DNA of 64,000 nucleotides. Source: Sycobia sp. Sy_11 (Eukaryota > Arthropoda > Insecta > Hymenoptera > Epichrysomallidae). The notes under the pieces are model-generated. The model saw only the letters and a list, made by a program, of their open reading frames with translations, was not told the DNA's origin and did not search any database. Location of the stretch: the NCBI GenBank assembly GCA_018907035.1, contig JACCIC010000178.1, forward strand, positions 744,001-808,000, read 5' to 3'. Position numbers and translations under genes: made by a program. The stretch's first letter is position 1, and each line of letters opens with the position of its first letter. Shown piece by piece: positions 36,083 through 47,316 of the stretch.

Positions 36083-37123
36083 CTATGAATCGGCGGCTGG
36101 CTCGGCGTGTTTGGCTGAGGACTCGCGGTCGGTTTCGACTCTTGGTATGTTTGGCGGTGGGCTGACCTGGTAGACCCTGCTCGTTTCAGGTCCCCGATCG
36201 AGTTCGCGTGAGACGGTGTTTTTATTCTGAGACTCTACGCGTGTATGCTCGTCTTCGTGGTACACGTCGAATACTTTGTCCGCTTGTGGTGGTGCTTGTT
36301 CATCGTCATCATTGATGATTGTACATTGGATATATTTCGAAAGGCCGGACCGCCATAACGCGACTATCGTTTCTTGTGGCATGTGCGTGCCAGCGTTGCG
36401 AATAAGTTCTTGTAGGTACGCGGAAGCTTTTCGATTCCCTAATTCCGTTTCCCGAAAAAATTTTTCGAGTTTCTGTTTCAACGTTACGGTGTAGTGTGAC
36501 AGAAGCTCGTTTTTGAAACCGTCATACATATCGTCAGGCGGTAGTAGGTGGAATATGGCCGGGATGGCCCTAATTGTTTGATCGGATAGATGGTTGGCAA
36601 GAGCCTCGAACCTATCGATATCAGCGGTAATACAGCGCGCCGCGAGGAGATGTTCGAAAACTAAGAACTATTCCTCGGCATTTGTTCGCGTGAACTGCGC
36701 GAAACCAATTCGGCCCCCACGTTCGGACTCATTCCCATACGCAGGAAGGTCGATGGACGCGACGGATTCGTCGTCGGCCTTGATCTGCGAGGCATCGTTA
36801 GCCGCAGTATCGTGCCTGTGTTGCAGGACCAGGCTATGTACTAGCTCCGTTAACTGAGCTACCTGCTGCCGCAAATTTTGTGTATCCGCGTCAAGGGTTG
36901 CAATATGCTCGGCGAGCCTGTCTTTTGGGCTGTTATCGCTCGAGTAGTTGCTTGCCATGATGTTTCCTTCCGCGTCGCGGATATTACCGTTTTCGCGAGG
37001 AAGGATTGAGTTGCTGCGGATAGGGGTACGGGACACTGTACCAGTGTTTGGGAAAGGAGGTGTAGAGAAAAGACTCATGTTGCTGCTGTTGGTACCCAGG
37101 GAGTAAAGGCTCTGTCCTCTCAA
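36083..37123 (-). pseudogene. Gypsy B: gag with one in-frame stop
   Basis: A 347-codon frame (likely start MSLFSTPPF at about 37,078) carries a coiled-coil-like stretch (LAEHIATLDADTQNLRQQVAQLTELVH). It then has a Gag core with LPPDDMYDGFKNELLSHYTV and FRETELGNRKASAYLQELIRNAG, typical of insect Ty3/Gypsy Gag. One TAG at about 36,668 interrupts an otherwise open frame. The pol frame begins downstream in another frame, with a YGKSAKYCNQQC block near 35,950 that resembles the C-H-C motif seen between Gag and protease in these elements. Confidence 0.85.
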
Positions 37124-38984
37124 ATATTCCTAAGTTTTTTTACAATGGTCCTAACCCCGTACACGCAAGCACTATTACAAAGGTTGAACGCATCTGCCCT
37201 GAAACTGACCTACACTACCTGCCTAAGTGTGTGTTTGCTGGGGAGCGGGGTTCGCGTGAAGCTACTTTTGCTATAATCGGTACAAAAACAATCTGTTTGA
37301 CCGACGCGAGGTATTTAAGAACCCGTACGTTTGTAGTATCGGTAAGGAGGCTCACACCATACCGAATCACTACGGTGTTTGCTCATACTTGCCAGTCACC
37401 GGTATGGGAGGCTGACACCCTCCCGGCAGGGTGAAGTAGAGAGTGACACGTAACTATAGCTGAACTCCTTCGTTGGTCAGCTTATAACTAGAGACCCTGT
37501 ACGTGAGTTCACGCGGATTCTTTATATACTATATACATAATTTTTGCAATAGAAGGAAAAAATCGCACGTACAGGGGCTTGGTAACAATGGTGGAGGATA
37601 AACAATAGGGCTCCCGAGGATCCGCTCGGAGCACGTTGAACAGAACTGTCAAAGGCTTACAAAATTCTTCTTGTTTTACGAAATAATGAATAAAGAATTT
37701 GGCCTTGTTGGTTCTGCGCCACAATCAATTTGCGTATTGGGAGAAATATGTAGCATAAGCTATAGTTGCATGAGCAATGATTGTTGTGCCATTTCCACGA
37801 GATTCATGTGCGAGAACTATCAATACGCGAAAAAAAATGTATGTGAATATGTATAAACACAAAAAGAATGTTACCAAGCTAAATTAACGTTTTTAATATA
37901 TATTCAAAAGGAATATATACTTATTTGCAGGTTAAAAAAAATATCATGAACAATTTGATTTACCGCGGACACACACTCTACACTAATTTTTAGGTTAGAT
38001 TGAGACGCTGCTGCTGAATTTTGCGTTGCTGTACTTGTCTGCTGCGCGCTGGACGGCTGTTGCCAGGCGGTGCTGTGTTGCCAATAAGTGTGATGTTGCC
38101 GCTTTACTTTTTCTGCGTAAACAGCGGCCGTTGGAAGCTTTTCTGGAAAGCCTCCCCCTTTTTGAGAAATTGCTTCTTCGATGCGGGAATCGCGCCGCCT
38201 GCACGTCCCGTCTGAAACACCGGAATGCAATTTTTACAATGTGTTTTTGAATATTTTCTTACCTCCTATGATTTTAGGATTTTTCGGGTAGGAAAAAGGA
38301 TTTAGGAAAACAAAGGTTTTGAGGTTAGATTGATGATACTGAGACACTTTGTCTCTCTTTTACACACTCTCTGCGAGCAGTGTAAAAGGTCTGCTCGGAG
38401 AGTTTCGGCGTGGCCGGCCGCGTGGTGTACGGGGCCGACGCGGCTCAACGCACGGACTTTCCACAACCCGTACGATGTATAGACCCGCCCGATGATCAGC
38501 GCCACGTGATGTGCGGGGCCGCCGCGACTTGGCGCGTGGTCTCTGCTGGACGCTGATGCGTCGCCGCTCTAGCGCGCGACTCTCTCCTTGGTGGCGCGGT
38601 GCGGCGCGTGGCCTCGGCACGTGCTCGGTCGGCCGGGCTCGGCCGTGTCTGTCGCTGCTCAGCGCCGCTGCTGCAACTCGGCGGTCGGCGTACATGGTTG
38701 CACGGCTGCGTAGAGTTTTTGTTTCTCTGCTCTCTCTTTCTCCTTTGTTCGGGAGCAGGGGAAGAAAAGAGAAAGTTTTTCCGATGCACTTTGTAACGGA
38801 AAAACTTGATGCTTGCGTGAAATTCTGGTTATTTCACCACTGAAAACTACTCACTGAACTTACGCGGTTGTGCGTGAATTTTTCTGTGGACGGAAAGTTT
38901 CACTTTTAAAGTTAAGTTAAACGTCGAAAAAGATTTTTAAACGAGCGTTGAAAAATTATTTTTCGGCAACGTTGGGGTGACCAA
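37124..38984 (-). other. Gypsy B leader region
   Basis: About 1.9 kb lies between the gag start and the 5' LTR. The bases next to the LTR on the minus strand read TTGGTCACCCCAACGTTG, a plausible primer-binding site. The GC-rich stretch 38,390-38,720 gives several overlapping open frames on both strands, none with a recognisable protein. I regard it as untranslated leader or inserted repeat. Confidence 0.5.
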
Positions 38985-39306
38985 TGTCGGGTTTTGGCAT
39001 ATATTTATGTACGATGATAAATATATCTTCCACCGCCTGACTCCATGAAGCGGCTTAATTCTCGCCCGAACATGTACGAGGATTAGTTTAAGGATGGATA
39101 GGATTCTTTTGGATGCTAGGATACCGAAACAGAAAACGAGTCTACGTGCAAATAATATATATGACTTTATTACATGTATATATACAGGCGTACGTGTGCT
39201 CTCTAGCAGCTACACGATTAGACTAACTCTACTATAGCGCGGATGCACTTCGCTGCCTGTGCTACCCCCACTTTCTGGTGGTTATGTGGAGGATGCTATC
39301 CCCACA
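38985..39306 (-). mobile_element. Gypsy B 5' LTR (322 bp)
   Basis: This is the partner of 32,291-32,622, with TGTCGGG and CCCCACA ends. The two differ by many substitutions and small indels, so the insertion is not recent. The flanks (ATCAA on the left, ATATC on the right) are not a target-site duplication. Confidence 0.92.
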
Positions 39307-40408
39307 ATATCTTCTAATCATATATATAGTATATGGATACGTAAAGCATAATTAATTTCTAAATATAAATGTTATATTTTTAAAAATTTTTTTAACTTAA
39401 CTTTTTTAATTACACAGAAATATTGACTTGATATGAGAACCATTTTTTTCTGTGATATAAATACAAAAATTAATTATTTTTCGATTTCGTATACGTATTA
39501 TGATTCAATTTAAGAAAATATTATCTGGATGTGGAAAATCATGTTTTAAAATAAAAACGTTATAGAAATTGTTATAATATAAGTATAAATTATATATAAA
39601 TGCATATACTATTCATTGGAATCCATAAATTAATTTCATAATGGATAACTATGAGAGATCTAAAATTGATATATAAGATTTTTATAATTGTCCCCAGCGT
39701 ACTGCGATAGCGTAATTCATAAGGTGTTAGATTGTGAATTCAAAGGTCTACGGATAGAATCCCGGTTAGGTCGAAGTTTTGAATTAATTGTAATAAAAGT
39801 AAATGAACGTATAAATTGTAAAAGAATTCAAGAAATTATTCGCTTAGTTTAAACTTTTGATTTTTAAAGTCAAGAAAATAATGCTTTGAATCAAGAAACT
39901 ATGCACTTTTTTTAAACATTTAGCACACTTGAATTTTCATGTTTCTAGAAAATAAAAACGTATTTCAAGTAATTGTTGTTTTAAAGATGGGAATCAAGTT
40001 CTTCCTTTTAAATTAAACTTTAAGTATTGAAATTCTTAATCCAAGTATATATTCACTTGATTTTGTCGGCTTGAATCAAATATCTAAATTTTTTTATTCA
40101 AAATCGTCAGTTATTGGTTCAAGAAAATAGTTTCTTTAGATAAGAAAATATTTATTTAATTTCCAGTTTCAGCCACCCATTTTCTAGAAAATCTTGACAA
40201 AAATCTAGGAGATATTTAATTAATCCAAGAATTTATTTGTCTGATTTTAAATTTGAAATTATTGGTTCAAGAAAATATTTTCTTTCGATAAGAAAATATT
40301 TATTTAATTTCCAATTTCAGCCATCTATTTTCTAGAAAATCTAGACTACAATATTTGTGTTCTGCTGTTGAGAAAAAATAAGCTTGATATTAGAAATGAT
40401 TTTTTTCA

Positions 40409-40461
<53 letters not shown>
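39307..40461 (+). repeat. Long AT-rich repeat, copy C, first part
   Basis: This begins exactly at the edge of the Gypsy B LTR and matches copy B from about 39,460, as well as the inverse of copy A over 25,900-26,150. It carries the tRNA-like segment and two units of the 148-bp repeat. It stops in a (TA)n tract (40,410-40,456) where the non-LTR element begins, and resumes at 45,663. Confidence 0.85.
39700..39776 (+). repeat. tRNA-like segment in copy C
   Basis: Counterpart of 30,186-30,262 with about ten differences. It has the same A-box-like and B-box-like motifs, and the anticodon region is not conserved. Confidence 0.5.
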
Positions 40462-40463
<2 letters not shown>

Positions 40464-43400
40464 TTCGTTGGATAGTGGGAAGTTCATCCGCCATTATTCG
40501 ACGGCCAATGGCTCTTGCCAGCTAAGACTACCGCTGGAGCCAGCTCCAGGGTATGCAGGGTTCTAACCTACTAAACTCGCTAACCATATCAGGGTGCAAA
40601 TATATGCTCAGGAACAGTTAGCTACCGCCATTGTATTCCTTTCACCCTGATTAATTTTCCATGGTTTCCGTCACACTCAGTTCTCTGCAGTAAGCCAGAA
40701 GTTTGAGCACATCCACCTTGGAAAAACTCTCGTAATCGAGGTTATCTTCTCGCAGCCACTTTACGTGACATTCCGTTAAGTTAGGGCACGTGCAGAAGAA
40801 ATACCTCGGAGTTTCCTCCACCATCCCACACCATCTGCAGAGGTTACTGTATCCTCTGATCTTGTGTGTATCATACCGTAAGTTGCTGTGTCCTGTTGTA
40901 AGTTCCAGGATTAGCTTTGCTTCACGTTTATTTGGTTTGATGATCCTTTGAGCCCATCCGCAGATCTTACTGCCAAGAAGGTCTTTGGACCATCAGTATC
41001 TACGTGAGTTTTCCCACGTTTTTAGTTGTTCTTTCTCAAGGCTTCTCTCTATCACAGTTCATCCCTCTTGGTAAGTTACAGCGGTATCCCTTCCCGGATG
41101 GCACTCCGATGAGCATCCTTGTTTTGCCATAATGTCTGCTTTCATGTTTCTCTTACGGGCTGATTGTCTCGGTATCCATGTGACCCAGACCTTATTTACC
41201 CTGGCCAAATTGTCTAGAGCAATTTTAGCCTCTTTGACCAGTAGTGACATAGTGCAGGGTTGATCGAGGGCTTTCAGCGTTGCCATACTGTTTGTGCATA
41301 TATTTATGCATCTGCCCTTAATTCCCCTCTGCATTAAGCCGTTTGTACAGGTTGCAATGGCAGCTATTTCTGCCTGAAACACTGTGTTATATCTATTCAG
41401 CCTGAAGGCTGCATTTAAGCTGCGTTTAGGTCCATATATACCGAATCCAGTACCAACATCTGTTCTGGATCCTTCTGTGAATCAGATACCACCTCCCAAA
41501 TTAAGGTTATTGTTCCAATCCTCTCTGCTCGGTATACTGATCTTATATCGTCGCCCTGAAGGAGATCAAAAGTTGGGTCTCCCAGTATTTCCTTGCAAAT
41601 GGTAGCGTGTCCAGTTGCAGTACTATCCAACTGACCACTACATATCATTCTATAAGCCGATCTGGCAGCCGTTCTCGTTATTTCCAAGTCCAGGCTGTCC
41701 AGACCTAGCATCATCCTGACAGCAGCCGTAGGGGTACTCCTTTTTAATCCAAATGTTCCCCTTAGCGAGACTGCTTGTATGTGATCCAGGACCCTCGCAG
41801 AGGATTTATTCTCGATCACTTTCCACCACACCAAGGCAGCATAAGTCAGCCCCGGCATCAGTATTGTTTTATAGATTCATAAAACTTTCTGCGGTTCAAG
41901 CCCCCAGCCCGTGCCAATTGCTGACCTAAACTGCATCAGTATGTTGATGATCTTTTTACTCTGCATTCGCAGGTGTTGTCCCCGCGATATTTTCTTATCT
42001 AGATATACACCCAGATATTTAACTCCTTCCATATATAGTATACCTTACCCGCGCAAATTGACGTACGATTTTATTTTGCTTTTGTATTTCCTAGTAAAGG
42101 TTATAACCTCGGTCTTCTTTGGATTGATCCCCAGCGATCTCTCTTGATACCAGTCATTGACCTTTACCAGAGCCTCCTGACGAATTTCAGGTCTCTTCGT
42201 ACTCGCCTCTGACAAGTATTGCGAAATCATCTGCGTATGCGACTGCAAAGATTCTTTCCACTTCAAGGATACGCAGTAAACCATCAGCTACAAGATTCCA
42301 CAGGAGAGGTGAAAGTACCCCTCCTTGTCGACATCCTTCGTTGACTTTACCTCTTACAAGTTTACCTTTCCATTCACTATATACCTCTCTATTACTTAAG
42401 GAACTCATAATCCACCTTCTGATAGAGGGTGTTATTCCCTTAGCATATAGAACATTGTCAATGGTAATCCTAGTGGTGCTATTGAAAGCACCTTCTATAT
42501 CTACGTAGGCACCTATTACAGTTTCCTTCGAGTTCCAAGCCTTCTCAATATGTTTGACCACTGAGTGAAGAGCTGACTTAGTGGACTTGCCCGTCGTGTA
42601 GGCATGTTGCCTACTTGAGAGTGGGCTATTGATTGACACTGTTTATCTTATATGTAAATCTACTACCCTCTCCATCGTTTTTAGCATGAATGACGTCAGA
42701 CAAATCGGTCTGAAGTCTTTCACCGACGATTAACTACCTCTCCCAGGTTTGGGAATCAAAGAAACACGAGATGTCTCCCATGCCTCTGGTGTATACCCAG
42801 TTGCGGTACTACCTCTAAAAATTCCCGTAATAAGTTTTAAAATACTTTTACACCCGACCTGTAACATCTTAAGGAAGATGCCATCAGGTGCTGGTGTCTT
42901 ATACGGTTCAAAGGAGTGAATCGCCCATTTTATCTTCTCCGAAGTCACAATTTGAACAGTCGCTTTCCAATCCGCACCCATCAATCGTTCCGTGATGGTG
43001 TGATGTGTTTCATTTCTGCAGTTCCTGATGAAGTCAGGAAAGTTAGTCTTCAGAAGAAGTTCACGCGTGCCCTCTTCTGTATTTACATAACTACCTGCTG
43101 CGTCTCGTAGATTTTTCAGTCGATAGTTATTATCCTTTGTTAGGATTTTAGCCAACTTGGCTATATCGGGCAGGTTTTCGGTCCCTGAGCAGAAATTCCT
43201 CCATGCTTCTCTTTTAGTAATGTTTAGTTCTCTTTTGAAATGGCCCTTTGTTTTCTTATACATATACTATCCCTCAGAGTTTTTCCTCTTCTTTGCCCTG
43301 TTGAAGGCTTTGCATGCCCTTTTTCTCAGTGCCTCTAGTTCCCCATTCCACCAGTATGCGCTGTTAGGTTTTGTAGTAGGCTTCAATGGACAGTTGTTTT

Positions 43401-44250
43401 CGTAGGCTCTGGTAATTGCTGTCTGAACTTTACATAGTGTCCAGTCTAGTTGAAACTCAGTGCCATATTCTGCTTTAAGATGAGCAATACTTTCACGAAG
43501 TTCATCCTTAAATAGTTCCCGATCTGTATATGTTGGTTTTCTCCTCGGTTCCATTCTTGTGTTAAGACCATTCCAATTGGAATTTTATGGTCCTATGGTC
43601 CGACATGGATGGTTCTTTTTCAACCTTCCATCCATGTATAATAATCCTCACTTTAATATATGCTACAGTGAGGTCGAGGACCTTATTTCTGCTAGCTGTT
43701 ATAAAAGTAGATTCATTTTCTCGGTTGACTATATCCAAATGACTCTCGATTAAATACTCCAGCAAGGCCTCCCCTCTGGCGTTGATGTCGGTGCTACCCC
43801 ATGTCACATGATGTGTATTAGCGTCACAGCCAATGATCAAGTCCAGATTCGAGCGTCTGCTGAACTCAACCGCCTTTCTCATACTGGAGATAGGTATATC
43901 CTCATCGTGTGCAAAGTAGACTGAGCAAACTATGATGCTTCGCACATGTCGATCTTTGCTGTCGATTTCTATCCTGATGGGGGTGCAGTCTCTGCAGCTC
44001 AGCTCATGCAACAAAAAACCATTAATTCCCTTGATGAAAATGCAAGCTCTCGCGTTTCCATCTCTGGACCCCACAAAAAGTTCCCCTTTCGCGTTAATAC
44101 CCCTAATATGTTCCCTCCAAATCCGGGGTTCCTGTATTAGGGCTATGTGTGTCTGCACCTTTCCCAGCCTTCTCGTTAAAATCGCCGAGGCGCTTTTGGA
44201 ATGGTGCAAATTTATTTGGGTAAAACGTATCCCTGAAATAGCCATTGAGG
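40462..44250 (-). pseudogene. Non-LTR retrotransposon ORF2 (endonuclease, RT, RNase H)
   Basis: Minus-strand frames from 44,245 down to about 40,660 form the ORF2 of an I/LOA/R1-group element. Domains in order are an APE-type endonuclease (FTQINLHHSKSA, LIQEPRI, IIGCDANTHHVTWGS, MSDHRTIKF), reverse transcriptase (KTPAPDGIF, AYVDIEGAFN, GCRQGGVLSPLLWN, AYADDFAIL), RNase H (FQAEIAAI, then TNSMATLKAL) and a C-terminal zinc-binding motif (CRWCG and CTCPNLTECH). Frameshifts and stops separate the pieces at about 43,560, 43,265, 42,730 and 42,190-41,060, so it is inactive. The 3' untranslated end (40,462-40,660) finishes in TA repeats. Confidence 0.93.
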
Positions 44251-44253
44251 ATG

Positions 44254-45330
44254 CTATTTTCTAGCTACGTTTTCCGTAGAAATTTCTCCCTTTGCCCCAG
44301 CGGTACTTTGGCGAGACAGTACCTTAAAGGTAACCGTCTTAACCCCAACCGAGAGTCTAAGGTTTCTACTTCGGAAGGTCTCCACCGATGGTTCATCTAG
44401 ACCAAGAACAAGACTACCATCGGCAGACCTGTTCATGATCGCCCATCTAGATGGATCCACTCCTTTGTTCTGCCTTCGGACCAAGTTTAGGAAGTCCGAG
44501 ACAGATTCTATCTCCGTCGGAATCTTTGTGATTACTTTTGTGATCTTCACAATGATCTTCACTAGTATCTTCTAGTCCGAAGATACTAGTCTGACTTTGA
44601 GGTTCAAGTCCCTCAGCTTCAGATTCTCAGCCTCCCTTCTTAACCAGGTCTCAGAATCCTTGTCCTTGCCGACAAAGACCACTGTTCCCATTCTGGGAAA
44701 GGATTCTTTAAATCTTGGTGCGAAATCGTCATCGTCGATTTCGCAGATTTTCCAAACAACCGCTTTTTTCAGTAACGTGCAGGTTTCTGCAGGCATTTCC
44801 CCGCCGAGGTATTCACCACACGTGAGTGTCACTCTAGGTAGGATAGATGCTGCCTCTGCATACGTACCTTCCTTGCGTCTTTTGAGCGGTTTCTTAAGCC
44901 CCTGCTCTATAGATCTAACGATGGTTGAGGGTCCCCTTTTCCCCGAATCAGTGGCTGCAGTAGCCGAGGCCGACGCAGTCGGTACGGCTAGTGCCCGTCT
45001 CTTTTCTGCCTGCCTCCGCTTTCTCCCCGCCCCCTAACTAGGAATAGGTAGACCCTCCTTCATAGCTTTCTGTTTTAAGAGTTTCCTTCTTTGTGCTCCG
45101 CTCAAATTCCGGCTCATGCCCGAGCCTTCATGCGCACTCGTCTCCTCCTGTTCAGTGGCCTGAACAGGTCTCAGTGCCTCTGAGATGGTTTCTTCCATCT
45201 CGTGCTCCCGCTTACTTCCATCTCGATGCTTACAAATTTTTCCATTTCTGTTCCCACGAGTATTGCGTATATATAGAGTTCACCCGGCATGGGCCGCACT
45301 ACCGGGTAAGGCCTGCAATACGACCGGATT
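44254..45330 (-). pseudogene. Non-LTR retrotransposon ORF1
   Basis: Upstream of ORF2 on the minus strand, a Lys/Arg-rich N-terminal part (SGAQRRKLLKQKAMKEG, about 45,100) is followed by a segment with TLLKKAVVWKICEIDDDDF and SFPRMGTVVFVGKD. A block with FLNLVRRQNKGVDPSRWAIM and DGSLVLGLDEPSVE ends the frame 9 bases before the ORF2 start. This arrangement matches the ORF1 type with a DUF4780-like domain found in many insect non-LTR elements, where it is thought to bind RNA. It is broken by stops at about 45,035 and 44,572. Confidence 0.7.
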
Positions 45331-45662
45331 CAGCACGATATCTAACACTTTGGATTAGGAGCGGATTAGCAGACCGATAGTCGCCATTTCTCAGCCGCAA
45401 GGCTGCTTCTTGGTTACCTGAGGAGCCTTACCCTCTTCCCTGACTTTCACATCCATACACATAACATCCATACTCTCACAACCATTCTCAGAATAACCCG
45501 TTTATAGGGACCCGAATTCCAGATCCAAATACTCGTGAGTCAGGGGAAGATGCGGAAATGTCAGTGTTGTACAGATCCAAAAATGATCTAGTAGATCCAC
45601 CAAGTACTCCTTCTTGCTCCCCCGGTTGAAGCCCTCTCACCCCGTCACGGTCATGCAGTCCC
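45331..45662 (-). other. 5' untranslated part of the non-LTR element
   Basis: This is non-coding sequence between ORF1 and the junction with copy C at 45,663 (CCTAGATATATATAAGAAATATATTC). It is probably the promoter-bearing 5' end of the element. Confidence 0.5.
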
Positions 45663-46345
45663 TAGATATATATAAGAAATATATTCAGTGTTTGAAAAAA
45701 ACCATTTACTCAAATGAATGAAATAGTTTTCTCAAACGGTAGATTGGATTTATTTGATTATTCCCTGCCAGTTGTCAATATCTAATAAATATTTATTTAA
45801 TTTTATTAAACCGAGCACAAAGATTTAATTATTAAATGTAATAAATAAATAGTAAAAACTACAAAATATATTTATAAATCAAAAAAATATTTTCTATTTT
45901 TGAAAAAATAATTTACTTATCAGATATAAATAGTTTTATTAAAAGATTTATTCCTTTAAATTTAATATTTAAATCTTTGTGCTTCGTTTAATAAAATCGA
46001 AAAAATGTTTTTTAGTTTTTAACAACTCGTTGGATATAATTAAATAAATATATTTCACCTTTTAATAAAGCTAATGAATTGTTCTTTATATATACACCTA
46101 TTTTCTTAAAAATTTGGCAGCGGGGTATAGTAAATAGGATTCACTGATGTCGACGAAGAAATTCATTAAGTTCGTCCAGGTATACTTTTCGTAGCCTAGA
46201 CCATTGCCACGCAGCGAATTTAAAATTTGAAGAAAATACGCGTGTATATAAAGACATACATATATATTTACACACAGACAAGAAAATCTATAGGCACTTC
46301 AAGAATTTCGACACAAGTTAATCCCTTTTATTGCATCCTCGATCG
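45663..46345 (+). repeat. Long AT-rich repeat, copy C, second part
   Basis: It resumes at the point equivalent to 31,150 in copy B and continues to the conserved TTTGGCAGCGGGGT block and its flank (46,090-46,345). About 480 bases corresponding to 31,475-31,960 in copy B are missing. Confidence 0.85.
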
Positions 46346-46475
46346 CACCAATTCGAAAACCAACATTTGGAATATCGCACGAACGGAGTACCGACGTTCA
46401 CCGCCGTTGCGCTGAGTGTCAAAATTTTACTGCAATGTCTTGCATGGGCATCGACGATCTTCTCTTATTATATCT
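46341..46475 (+). repeat. Dispersed repeat shared with 56,345-56,512
   Basis: A stretch with CATTTGGAATATCGCACGAA and further downstream GGGCATCGACGATCTTCTC is similar (roughly 70% by eye) to the reverse complement of 56,345-56,512. Confidence 0.5.
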
Positions 46476-46972
46476 GCCGCAACATGCGTGTTTCACGAGT
46501 AACAGTAATCTAACGCTAATCTGGAGCGGCGCTGCTATCTGAGCACATTGAAGCCAAACCGTGACGAGTACACGCTGCTATCTGGGTTATGATCTTTGCT
46601 TGAGAGCAAAAATATTAATATTTGAGAAATCATCATTGTTCAGATTCTCAATTACATTTTCATAACATTAAAATTATTTTGTCAGATAAAGTTTTCAGTT
46701 CAGTATTTTCACAAGATAATTTTGTTACTAGTGATTTGATGGAAAGTACAAAATTTATTAAAACTGTAAACTGTTTTACAAACGATTTGAAAAAGGCTTC
46801 AACTAATTTTAAACGATTTTCAAATGACTCATATAAAGGAGTCCAATGATTTCACAGAGTGAACAGGATAATTTTATATGGGTAGCTATTATGGAAAAAT
46901 TGAAATAAGTATCTAAAATTTCCTTGTTTGCCAAAAAACTCTTGGCAAAAAACTTTGCCAAAAAAAGACGGA

Positions 46973-47316
46973 CCTGCAAGTATATGCAAAAATAATTTTC
47001 AAAGTTTAGGGACTATGCACGAGCACAAGTCCGTCATAGCGGCGCGCATGCGCCGTACGTACTACGGCGCATGCAATGTACAGCGGCGTGAACCCAACGG
47101 CGTGGAGGGGGCCGCGAACCACGAGGCGCGCGGCAATGGCCGCACTGCCCGTCTAAACTATCTAAAGCCTACATGCATCATATAGCTATTACTTACTTTC
47201 ATTGTACTTTCTAATAAATCGTTAATTCTGTTATTTAACGGCATTTATTCTTTAGTACCTCCCGCGTTATCACGCCGACGCGTAGGCGGCGGTGCATATA
47301 TTAGCACGAAACCTAC
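46973..47316 (+). mobile_element. Putative 5' LTR of Gypsy D
   Basis: A segment ending AAACCTACA is followed after one base by TGGTGACCCCGTC, a typical primer-binding site of insect LTR elements. An AATAAA hexamer lies at about 47,211. The start at TGCAAG (46,973) is a guess. No second LTR was found. Confidence 0.45.

Noticed and set aside
38360..38843. Overlapping 97-111 codon frames on both strands in GC-rich DNA
   Set aside because: They lie in the leader of Gypsy B, have Arg/Ser/Ala-rich composition expected of random GC-rich frames, and show no domain.
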